Below are positions 8,142 to 14,296 of a stretch of 26,102 bases of DNA, in pieces. Each line of letters starts with the position of its first letter. Positions within the stretch are counted from its first letter, which is position 1. The notes beneath the pieces are model-generated. The model saw nothing but the letters and a program-made list of their open reading frames with translations, did not search any database and was not told where the DNA came from. The stretch covers positions 1 to 26,102 of the forward strand of contig CAZJAH010000042.1 of NCBI GenBank assembly GCA_964544155.1, written 5' to 3'. The DNA is from CAZJAH01 sp964544155 (GTDB taxonomy: Bacteria > Bacteroidota > Ignavibacteria > Kapaibacteriales > UBA2268). Both the position numbers and the translations under genes were made by a program.

Positions 8142-8160
8142 ATGTATATTTGATATACAT
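8142..8160 (+). promoter_or_regulatory. Inverted repeat overlapping a TAnnTTTG promoter box
   Basis: Perfect 8-bp arms ATGTATAT (8142-8149) and ATATACAT (8153-8160) flank TTG. The repeat contains TATATTTG (8145-8152), a full match to the Bacteroidota -7 consensus TAnnTTTG. If used, transcription would begin near 8158, giving a leader of about 70 bases before the cytochrome ATG at 8230. No good -33 TTTG stands at the usual distance (the bases at 8123-8126 read AATG), so either the promoter is activator-dependent or the match is accidental. Confidence 0.4.
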
Positions 8161-8184
8161 TAATAACTGTCGGTCAAACTTAAC

Positions 8185-8209
8185 AAACTCTTAATATCAA
8201 GAGTTTTTT
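8185..8209 (+). promoter_or_regulatory. Terminator-like hairpin in the leader of the cytochrome gene
   Basis: AAACTCTT (8185-8192) pairs with AAGAGTTT (8199-8206) around AATATC, with a T-run at 8204-8209. It ends about 9 bases before the AAGGGAGG ribosome site (8218-8225). No plus-strand gene upstream needs terminating, because the neighbour runs the other way. It may act as an attenuator or as a 5'-end stabilising stem. Confidence 0.45.
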
Positions 8210-8229
8210 CTTATAACAAGGGAGGTCTT

Positions 8230-9213
8230 ATGTTCATAAAACATACCACATTACTATTAACGGCAATAACGGCTTTCTCATTAATTATAATGAGCTGCGA
8301 AGGCCCCAAAGGCCCCGAAGGCCCGCAAGGACCTGCCGGTGAAACCGTTTCCATCAATTGTATGGATTGCCACAACGAATCGACTTTGCTAAAAGCAAAG
8401 ATCATGCAATATGAAAACTCAGCCCATCACATGGGTACTTCATTTGCTCGCGGATCAAACGGTGCTTGCGCGCCATGCCATGCACACGAAGGATTCTACC
8501 AATGGGTTGAAACAGGCGTAATGAATATGGATGGTATCGACGAACCGACACCGCCGGCCTGCCGCACATGCCATAATATCCACGAAAACTTTGATGAGAC
8601 TGACTATCAGCTTAAAGGCACCGGAGAATTTGCTCTTGTCGGCGATATGACTGACAATCACACTGTCGATATGGGTTCAGGAAACCAATGCGGTAAATGC
8701 CACCAGACACGCGAAAGGAATTACGGCCTTACCGTTGACGGTTCAGGTACTATAGATATCGGCTCTCATTGGGGACCGCACTATGGCGCGCAGACTAATA
8801 TGCACGTCGGTTACGGAGGATTTGAAATAGGCGGAAATTACTCCAAGACGCATCCCCATAACGGCCAGGGCGTTCCGGACGGCTGTGTTTCCTGCCATGC
8901 CAATACGGCTAACCATACGTTTGAAGCCACTGATGAATCCTGTGAGAATTGCCATAGTGATTTTGACAACTTTGGTGATTACAGAGGCTTCCAGAATGAA
9001 ATTTCCGGCCTGCTTGAAGAATTGAGAGATCATCTTGTCGCTGAAGGAATTTTGGATACTAGCGGACATCCGATTGCAGAAGAATCAACTAGTCATAATA
9101 AAGCTGGGGCAATGTTTAATTACCTGCTCGTTGTTAACGACGGTTCATTAGGATTGCACAATCCGCCTTACATCAGAAGGATTCTTGAGCAGTCAATAGC
9201 AGTTTTTGAATAA
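8230..9213 (+). CDS. Six-heme c-type cytochrome lipoprotein with collagen-like linker
   Basis: The 327-residue exported cytochrome has six CxxCH sites, with cysteines starting at residues 44, 80, 111, 154, 219 and 238. A signal peptide (1-22) ends in the lipobox I-M-S-C23, so mature Cys23 is probably lipidated. Directly after it comes E-G-P-K-G-P-E-G-P-Q-G-P-A-G, a short Gly-Pro-X collagen-like stretch acting as a linker. Many other histidines (H66, H67, H144, H180, H184, H192, H208, H210) could be distal ligands, suggesting bis-His hemes. The C-terminal 80 residues lack heme sites and look alpha-helical. A strong ribosome site (AAGGGAGG) precedes the ATG. It is the first gene of the electron-transfer island with its own terminator. 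A surface or outer-membrane location is inferred. It might be an enzyme subunit rather than a pure electron carrier. Confidence 0.9.
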   Translation: MFIKHTTLLLTAITAFSLIIMSCEGPKGPEGPQGPAGETVSINCMDCHNESTLLKAKIMQYENSAHHMGTSFARGSNGACAPCHAHEGFYQWVETGVMNMDGIDEPTPPACRTCHNIHENFDETDYQLKGTGEFALVGDMTDNHTVDMGSGNQCGKCHQTRERNYGLTVDGSGTIDIGSHWGPHYGAQTNMHVGYGGFEIGGNYSKTHPHNGQGVPDGCVSCHANTANHTFEATDESCENCHSDFDNFGDYRGFQNEISGLLEELRDHLVAEGILDTSGHPIAEESTSHNKAGAMFNYLLVVNDGSLGLHNPPYIRRILEQSIAVFE

Positions 9214-9230
9214 TATATTTGATCTATCCG

Positions 9231-9262
9231 GGAAAGGGCATACTAAATGCCCTTTCCATTTT
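9231..9262 (+). terminator. Intrinsic terminator after the six-heme cytochrome
   Basis: An 11-bp perfect stem, GGAAAGGGCAT (9231-9241) with ATGCCCTTTCC (9247-9257), loop ACTAA, is followed by ATTTTATTT. It separates the first cytochrome gene from the cytochrome-porin gene. Confidence 0.88.
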
Positions 9263-9352
9263 ATTTAAATAGTATTTCATCTAATAAAATATTTAACATA
9301 TATATTCAATATGATAATAAATTCATTTTGATAAAGAAAAAACGGGGATCAT

Positions 9353-10621
9353 ATGCGAAAGTTTTATACCAGGCTCATAATTATAGTATCTTTCACAATA
9401 CTTACTATGGGGATAGTCAACGAACTGCAATCCAGGCCCCAGTACTCGATCCTTAAAACGATGGGAACAAAATGCACCTCATGCCATGTGAATCCTAATT
9501 ACGGCGGCCAGCGCAATTTTGTTGGATGGCTCTCCAGCCAGAGCATGACCCTTGTTGAGCCGGAAGATATCGGCCTCGGCGGTTTTTATGACGCACTGCA
9601 CAACAGCAACTCTATTTGGGACGACAGGATTATGTTCGGACTTGACCTTAGAGTACAAAACGCGCGCTGGGCGCAGACTTCCAAGCTTGAAGAATACCGC
9701 AGGGAAGGCGAAATAGTAAAACCGACACTCGAAAGAAAAAGCATGCTTATGCAGTTTATGCCTTACGTAAAAGTTAATATCGCGGACTGGGTAAGCATCG
9801 ACGGCGGCTACAATTTCTCTTATGATATCCATGATGATATGCGTTATCAGGGCCAGCAGCCCGGATGGGCAAGCGCCACATTCAAGGTTAATGATGAACT
9901 TCCCACTCTCAGGGTAGGATTTTTCCCGCCCCCGATAAGCGTGGATTACGACGACCATACTCTGCTTATCAGGCAGGTTGCAGGGCAAGGCAGAAGCCAG
10001 CCTTTGATTCCCGCTGACTACGCGGAGCTGGGAGCTTCACTGAACTATAACTCAATACCCTGGCTGGATGTATCGCTTGGAGTATTTGAATCAAAAAACC
10101 TGGCTGAAATGATGGCAGGCCCTGTGCCGGTGGTACTTGATAATTCGCTCGGAACTGTGGCTAACGTATCATTCCATCCGACTCTGCCATACGGCATGAA
10201 CACATTCTTCGGCGTAAGCCACTATGTGAACGGCAAGTTGAATAGCGATGACGGCCTTTATTACAGAAATGATTTCTACTACATTTCATCGGTATTCTTT
10301 AATATAGGGCTTTCGGACAGGGTAGCTCTGATGACAGAGTACATAATGTCAGAAAAACAAAGCATACGCGAAGTAAGCAATTACCTGGTTGAAATCACCT
10401 ACCAGCTAACTGAGCCTGTAAATGTATTCTTCAGGTACGAAGATGCTACGACCGATGACTTAGTAAATGATATCGAATTCAAAGCAAACCAGTATGTACT
10501 CGGGGCTCATATATTCCCGCTGCCGTATATAGACATACTGCCGGAATACAGAATATACGACAGAAGCGAAGTGGACGGTTACAGCTCGCAGGTAGCGGTA
10601 CAGCTGCACATATTTTATTAA
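9353..10621 (+). CDS. Fused monoheme cytochrome and outer-membrane beta-barrel (Cyc2-like layout)
   Basis: The 422-residue protein has an N-terminal signal segment (1-27), one heme c site CTSCH at 41-45 followed by VNPNYGGQRNFVGW, and then about 330 residues of alternating polar/hydrophobic aromatic-rich strands with Gly/Asp turns. It ends in VAVQLHIFY; a final aromatic residue is the usual signal for barrel insertion by BAM. The order (export signal, single CxxCH near the N-terminus, porin-like barrel to the C-terminus) is that of the cytochrome-porin Cyc2 of iron-oxidising bacteria, and the length is similar. I cannot show homology by eye; convergent design is possible. It starts a three-gene unit with the Rieske protein (29 bases on) and a small cytochrome. 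A role in moving electrons across the outer membrane is inferred. Confidence 0.8.
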   Translation: MRKFYTRLIIIVSFTILTMGIVNELQSRPQYSILKTMGTKCTSCHVNPNYGGQRNFVGWLSSQSMTLVEPEDIGLGGFYDALHNSNSIWDDRIMFGLDLRVQNARWAQTSKLEEYRREGEIVKPTLERKSMLMQFMPYVKVNIADWVSIDGGYNFSYDIHDDMRYQGQQPGWASATFKVNDELPTLRVGFFPPPISVDYDDHTLLIRQVAGQGRSQPLIPADYAELGASLNYNSIPWLDVSLGVFESKNLAEMMAGPVPVVLDNSLGTVANVSFHPTLPYGMNTFFGVSHYVNGKLNSDDGLYYRNDFYYISSVFFNIGLSDRVALMTEYIMSEKQSIREVSNYLVEITYQLTEPVNVFFRYEDATTDDLVNDIEFKANQYVLGAHIFPLPYIDILPEYRIYDRSEVDGYSSQVAVQLHIFY

Positions 10622-10650
10622 AAATGTAAAAGAAATCGGAAGGATTAGAT

Positions 10651-11118
10651 ATGAAAAAGGAAAGAAGAGAATTCTTGAAAAAGGGCGGCCTCTTGGGGCT
10701 GGGTATTCTTGGAGTTTCGGCTGCCTTCCAGGGCTGTGCCGAAGATGAAGTAGTAAGCCTGCCGCCGCCAAATCAATATGATGTGAATCTAAACAATCAT
10801 CCGGAACTTCTTGATACCGGCGGGATGGCACAGGTCAATATCGTACTGGAAAACGGCTCTCAAAAAAATATTTCCATAAAAAGGGATTCCGATACGGAAT
10901 TTACCGTATTGGATTCGCTTTGCAGGCATCAGAACTGTATAGTCAATCTGCCGAATGATGAAACCGGCGGCGATCTTATCTGCCCCTGCCATGAAGTACT
11001 TTTTTCATTTGAAACGGGAGCAGTTACAAATAAGCGTATTAGCGACCCGGTACCCGATCTGATCGAGCTTGAATACGATTTTAACAGCAATACTAATATC
11101 CTGAAAGTAACAATTTAG
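10651..11118 (+). CDS. Tat-exported Rieske [2Fe-2S] protein
   Basis: This 155-residue protein opens with a twin-arginine signal (R5-R-E-F-L-K) and a hydrophobic stretch at 14-26. Cys29 in F-Q-G-C could be a weak lipobox, so anchoring may be by lipid or by an uncleaved helix. The Rieske boxes are C91-R-H93-x2-C96 and C111-P-C113-H114: cluster ligands C91, H93, C111 and H114, with C96 and C113 giving the disulfide typical of the bc1/b6f group. The loop between the boxes is short. Box 2 reads CPCHEVLFS rather than CPCHGS. No cytochrome b of bc1 type is nearby, so this is not a normal bc1 operon. The gene lies between the heme-porin and a monoheme cytochrome, implying a periplasmic electron carrier there. 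Confidence 0.92.
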   Translation: MKKERREFLKKGGLLGLGILGVSAAFQGCAEDEVVSLPPPNQYDVNLNNHPELLDTGGMAQVNIVLENGSQKNISIKRDSDTEFTVLDSLCRHQNCIVNLPNDETGGDLICPCHEVLFSFETGAVTNKRISDPVPDLIELEYDFNSNTNILKVTI

Positions 11119-11190
11119 ATACTTTTTTTCATTTAAATCGTTTATGTAAGTATAAGCGATTTTACTATTTAATTGATGGAGGAATTTTTC

Positions 11191-11565
11191 ATGGTTAAGA
11201 TAATAATTTCAATTTCTTTGGCTGCTTTTGTTTTCGCGTCGATATTCACATTTTCGACAGCAAAAGAAACAGAAAACCCAAAGAAAATTTTTGAGGATAA
11301 TAAATGTGAGCTCTGCCATTCGATAAAAGCTGCTGACATAGAGGCAAAGAAAAAATCGGATAAAAATCCTGATCTTTCAGTGATGTCGGCAGATCATGAA
11401 ATGGCATTATTAAAGGATTATCTGAACAAAAAAGCCGAGATCAACAACAAAAAGCATCCCCTGCCATTCAGAGGCAGTGATGATGATCTTGAAACCTTGA
11501 TCTCATGGTTAAAAGAGCTTCATGCCGCTAACAGTGAAAATGAAGGCGAAGCTATTACAGAATAA
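11191..11565 (+). CDS. Small periplasmic monoheme cytochrome c
   Basis: The protein has 124 residues with a signal peptide ending near T-F-S-T-A24 and one heme site, C39-E-L-C-H43. The remainder resembles a class I cytochrome c, ending in a helix (DDDLETLISWLKEL). The usual Met distal ligand before this helix is missing: the local sequence is KKHPLPFRGSDDDL. H89, H69, M65 or M71 could serve instead. The start is ATG at 11191, with GGAGG at 11178-11182; an in-frame TTG at 11173 lies before the ribosome site and is rejected. It is the last gene of the unit that begins with the heme-porin and is followed by a terminator. A shuttle role between inner and outer membrane is inferred. Confidence 0.85.
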   Translation: MVKIIISISLAAFVFASIFTFSTAKETENPKKIFEDNKCELCHSIKAADIEAKKKSDKNPDLSVMSADHEMALLKDYLNKKAEINNKKHPLPFRGSDDDLETLISWLKELHAANSENEGEAITE

Positions 11566-11576
11566 TATAATATACA

Positions 11577-11611
11577 GGGGAGCCTTTCTTTATGGCTCCC
11601 TTTATATTTTT
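11577..11611 (+). terminator. Intrinsic terminator after the monoheme cytochrome
   Basis: GGGAGCC (11578-11584) pairs with GGCTCCC (11594-11600) around a 9-base loop, followed by TTTATATTTTT. It divides the heme-porin/Rieske/monoheme unit from the 13-heme/cytochrome b unit. Confidence 0.85.
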
Positions 11612-11614
11612 CAG

Positions 11615-11661
11615 GCAGTTCTTTTAATACAACCCTGAAAAGATTATATTAAAAGAATTGC
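11615..11661 (+). promoter_or_regulatory. Long inverted repeat (15-bp stem) before the 13-heme cytochrome gene
   Basis: GCAGTTCTTTTAATA (11615-11629) pairs with TATTAAAAGAATTGC (11647-11661) with a single G-T wobble; the loop is 17 bases. It lies between the preceding terminator and the ATG at 11690, 28 bases before the start codon. No T-run follows, so it is not a terminator. It may be an operator for a dimeric regulator or an mRNA leader stem. Confidence 0.55.
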
Positions 11662-11689
11662 GATGTCGCACGGTAAAGAGTAGATAATT

Positions 11690-13168
11690 ATGAAAAAAAT
11701 CGCTTATATAATATTCGCCTGCGCGGCTATTATCAGTTTTTTACATTTTAAGACTGACGCCCAAACTAATGATGAATGCCTTGATTGCCACAACGACCCT
11801 GATATAACAATGGAAAGGAACGGACGCACTGTTTCACTTGAAGTAAAAAAATACGAGCTGGCCAGATCAGTACATAGCAGCCTGCAATGCGTGGACTGCC
11901 ATTACGGGTTCGACCCTTATGATATTCCGCATAAGGAAAATATCGAGCCGATTAACTGCAAAGGATGCCACGGCAGCCCCCAGGAAAGCCACCGCTTTCA
12001 CCCGCAGATAACTAACCAGGCAACAGGTGTTGGCGGAAGCCCCGACGTAAACTGTAAAGGATGCCACGGCACTCATGAGATAAAAGACCCCAATGATCCT
12101 AAGGTCGGAATGAATTTTTATAATTCGGTAGATTTTTGCGGTAAATGCCATAGTGATATTAAAATGGAGCATATGCAGTCTGTGCATTATACTGAAGTGC
12201 AGCATGATAACCCCAACGCTCCTACCTGTATGTTCTGCCATAATAAACCCATAACAGCCGGGACCAAACTCAACGCCCTGCAGCTTAAGATAAACACTGA
12301 AAAGCTTTGCCTGGACTGCCATATTGATGTTGAGGATAATCCCAGTGAATTCGCAAAAACTCTTGTAAAATATGAAGAAAGCGTTCACGGCAGAGCTATC
12401 TTAAAAGGCAATCAGGATGCCGCCGTCTGTATTGACTGCCATGGCGTGCATAAGCTGCAAAAGGAAAGCAACCCAGCTTCAAAAATTCATAAGTCCAACG
12501 TACACAATGTTTGCGGGCAGTGTCATGGTAGTATTACCGATGAGTATATGGAAAGTATTCACGGTGCGGCTGTTTCAAGGGGTATTTTCGATTCGCCTAC
12601 CTGCACTAACTGCCACGGCGAGCATGATATACATGAAGTTCCGCATGTACCCAAGCAGGCATTCTCTGAATCAGGAATGAATTTCGACGTCATAGTAGGT
12701 AATAAAATGGTTTGGTGCGTATCCTGCCACAGCGACCCCGATATGATGAAAATATATGATCTTCAGACTGTTGAAAAAGCTCATACCTGGCTGCCGGTTC
12801 CGGCAAAGCACTTTAAGACAGTTAGATGCGTTGACTGTCATTCTTCTTACGATCCGCCTAATATGTCGCATAATGTACTGCCGCTCGAAGAAACCGTTAA
12901 GCAGTGCGAAGAGTGCCATTCAAAGGATTCTAAGCTTATGACTAAGCTGTACGTACATGAAAAACAACAGTCAAGAGATAAATACGGATTTATAAACGGC
13001 ACTTTACTGAGTGACGCCTATATTACCGGCGCTACAAGGAATATTTATCTTGAGGTTTTCAGTTATCTCATTTTTGGAATAACAATCGTTACAATAGTTG
13101 TTCATGGTACTCTCAGAGCCACAGCCAAAAGAAAAAAGAAAAAAATGAAAGGGGATGACAAAGCATGA
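11690..13168 (+). CDS. 13-heme c-type cytochrome with C-terminal membrane anchor
   Basis: The 492-residue protein has a signal peptide ending at A24 and thirteen CxxCH motifs from C30 to H410. Several heme sites are in repeated modules: S-V/I-H in front and C-x-x-C-H-G-x-H-E/D/K-I/L behind (CKGCHGTHEI, CIDCHGVHKL, CTNCHGEHDI), as in periplasmic multiheme electron-transfer cytochromes of the cytochrome c3/NrfH-like superfamilies. Residues about 453-473 form one membrane helix, followed by a Lys-rich tail, so the heme domain is in the periplasm and the tail in the cytoplasm. The stop overlaps the start of the cytochrome b gene (ATGA), strongly implying one complex. The pair resembles a split form of Geobacter CbcL (multiheme plus HydC/FdnI-like b domain). 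No catalytic heme with an odd motif such as CxxCK is seen, favouring electron transfer over nitrite-type catalysis. Confidence 0.92.
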   Translation: MKKIAYIIFACAAIISFLHFKTDAQTNDECLDCHNDPDITMERNGRTVSLEVKKYELARSVHSSLQCVDCHYGFDPYDIPHKENIEPINCKGCHGSPQESHRFHPQITNQATGVGGSPDVNCKGCHGTHEIKDPNDPKVGMNFYNSVDFCGKCHSDIKMEHMQSVHYTEVQHDNPNAPTCMFCHNKPITAGTKLNALQLKINTEKLCLDCHIDVEDNPSEFAKTLVKYEESVHGRAILKGNQDAAVCIDCHGVHKLQKESNPASKIHKSNVHNVCGQCHGSITDEYMESIHGAAVSRGIFDSPTCTNCHGEHDIHEVPHVPKQAFSESGMNFDVIVGNKMVWCVSCHSDPDMMKIYDLQTVEKAHTWLPVPAKHFKTVRCVDCHSSYDPPNMSHNVLPLEETVKQCEECHSKDSKLMTKLYVHEKQQSRDKYGFINGTLLSDAYITGATRNIYLEVFSYLIFGITIVTIVVHGTLRATAKRKKKKMKGDDKA

Positions 13169-13920
13169 AAAAACTATACCTTTATCCTTTATGGTTAAGG
13201 ATATGGCACTGGGTAAACGCGATTTTCTTTATAATTCTTATAGCAACGGGAATAAGCCTTTATTACGCGGATGAAAGCGAAATACTGGTAAGTTTCGACC
13301 TTGCAAGGCTGCTGCATAATATTTCCGGGGTAGCGGCAACTTTTCTTTTCCTTATATATGTAATTTTCAATATTAAATCGAAGAATTATAAATACTATAT
13401 TCCGAAAGGCCCCGGACTTGTGGAAAGAATGTTCAGGCAGGGACACTATTATGTTTACGGTGTTTTCAAGGGTGAAGGCCACCCCTTTCACCCTAATAAG
13501 GCCGATAAGTTTAATCCGCTGCAGAAAGTCACTTATTTCGTAGTAATGTTTATTATGTTCCCGATAGTGATAATCTCCGGCTGGTTTATGTTCTTTCCGG
13601 AATTTGCTCCGGAAGAGGTATTAGGCATGGGCGGTGTTTGGCCCATGGCTATTTCGCATATGGTATTCGGTTTTTTACTCAGCGTATTTATGTTCGCACA
13701 TATTTATCTGGCTACTCTTGGCGAGACAGTTTTCAGCAATTTCAAGTCCATGTTCACCGGGTATCATTATGTGCATGAAGAGCATGTCGGTAAAACTAAT
13801 ATTGACGAGCAGATAGAGCAGGGCACTGATAAGAGAGAAACCCTGATCAAAGAAAAAGAAAATGATATCAATCCTCCGGATTTCAAAAAAAATGATGACC
13901 AAGATGAGAAGGAACAATAA
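13165..13920 (+). CDS. Diheme cytochrome b, FdnI/HydC (cytochrome b561) type membrane subunit
   Basis: The 251-residue protein has four membrane helices (about 14-34, 50-70, 121-144, 164-185). Each needed helix carries a histidine: H15 (RIWHWVNAI), H51 (LLHNISG), H165 (ISHMVFG) and H179 (FAHIYLA). The 14-residue spacing of the last pair and the F-N-P-L-Q-K segment before helix 3 match the gamma subunit of formate dehydrogenase-N and Ni/Fe-hydrogenase cytochrome b. Such subunits carry two b hemes and exchange electrons with menaquinone. The last 55 residues are a very charged cytoplasmic tail not typical of the family. The gene is coupled to the 13-heme cytochrome by a 4-base overlap, so the pair probably forms a quinol:multiheme oxidoreductase. 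Direction of electron flow is unknown. Confidence 0.9.
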   Translation: MKKLYLYPLWLRIWHWVNAIFFIILIATGISLYYADESEILVSFDLARLLHNISGVAATFLFLIYVIFNIKSKNYKYYIPKGPGLVERMFRQGHYYVYGVFKGEGHPFHPNKADKFNPLQKVTYFVVMFIMFPIVIISGWFMFFPEFAPEEVLGMGGVWPMAISHMVFGFLLSVFMFAHIYLATLGETVFSNFKSMFTGYHYVHEEHVGKTNIDEQIEQGTDKRETLIKEKENDINPPDFKKNDDQDEKEQ

Positions 13921-13931
13921 GAAAACAGATC

Positions 13932-13960
13932 AGGCCTGAAAATTCAGGCCTTTCATTTTC
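13932..13960 (+). terminator. Intrinsic terminator after cytochrome b
   Basis: AGGCCTGAA (13932-13940) is repeated inverted as TTCAGGCCT (13943-13951), followed by TTCATTTTC. It is the end of the 13-heme/cytochrome b unit. Confidence 0.8.
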
Positions 13961-13997
13961 ATTATCATCATTAGTTTATCGATTGTCCGAGCCATAC

Positions 13998-14018
13998 ATG
14001 TATTATTGAATAATACAT
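13998..14018. promoter_or_regulatory. Perfect 21-bp palindrome, possible operator
   Basis: Arms ATGTATTATT (13998-14007) and AATAATACAT (14009-14018) are separated by a single G. The outer half-sites ATGTAT/ATACAT are the same as in the repeat at 8142-8160 in front of the island, though 2 bases further apart. It lies 279 bases upstream of the next gene. Confidence 0.4.
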
Positions 14019-14296
14019 AAACTTCCTTTGGCACTTTCATGCAATTATTTCTCATAATTAGCCGGTTCCATTAATCCTTTCCCGGGATATTAATAATCAT
14101 GACTTCCTGACGCAGATCCTGATAATAACACTATTCGATGTTACAAAGTTGAAATTCATGTAAAATAATGATCGCTATGATTAGTTAACAATTAATAATA
14201 TTTCATTTTTAATTTAACCATTTAAAAAAAAAATTGTATTTCATTACTCACATTATTAATCAGGTACTTAAATAATTTATTGAAAGGAAGTATATT

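Larger units (their letters stand above)
7835..8229. other. Non-coding region upstream of the electron-transfer island
   Basis: These 395 AT-rich bases separate divergent genes (DUF456, minus; six-heme cytochrome, plus). I found no convincing ORF or RNA gene. The region contains an imperfect 26-bp palindrome (7908-7933), four TGTTA direct repeats (8107-8139), an 8-bp-arm inverted repeat that contains a TAnnTTTG box (8142-8160), and a terminator-like hairpin (8185-8209). A Bacteroidota-like promoter is possible around 8011-8041 (TTTG followed by TATTTTG), but it matches imperfectly. Confidence 0.7.
13921..14296. other. Non-coding region after the electron-transfer island
   Basis: These 376 AT-rich bases hold the terminator of the cytochrome b gene (13932-13951) and the perfect palindrome at 13998-14018. 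I see no ORF or RNA gene. The promoter of the small gene at 14297 should be here, but I could not identify clear boxes. A GAAAGGAAG ribosome site precedes that gene. Confidence 0.7.

Noticed and set aside
9247..9456. Small ORF overlapping the start of the cytochrome-porin gene
   Set aside because: It begins inside the terminator stem, has no family likeness and overlaps the real gene in another frame.
11173..11190. Upstream TTG start for the monoheme cytochrome
   Set aside because: The ribosome site GGAGG lies inside this extension, and the extra residues (M-E-E-F-F) would spoil the signal peptide.
11830..11845. Sequence TGTTTCACTTGAAGTA resembling the parS site
   Set aside because: It matches 13 of 16 bases, lies inside the coding part of the 13-heme cytochrome, is not palindromic at its right side and is far from parAB; chance match.
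11690..13168. Nitrite or hydroxylamine reductase type multiheme enzyme
   Set aside because: All thirteen sites are plain CxxCH; no CxxCK or other catalytic heme signature is visible.
10651..13920. A classical bc1 or alternative complex III operon
   Set aside because: A Rieske protein and a cytochrome b are present, but the b subunit is of the four-helix FdnI type, there is no cytochrome c1, and no ActB/ActC-like genes are seen.
14089..14260. Repeated ATTAATAAT words in the region before 14297
   Set aside because: Three AT-only 9-mers (one inverted) in very AT-rich DNA are expected by chance.
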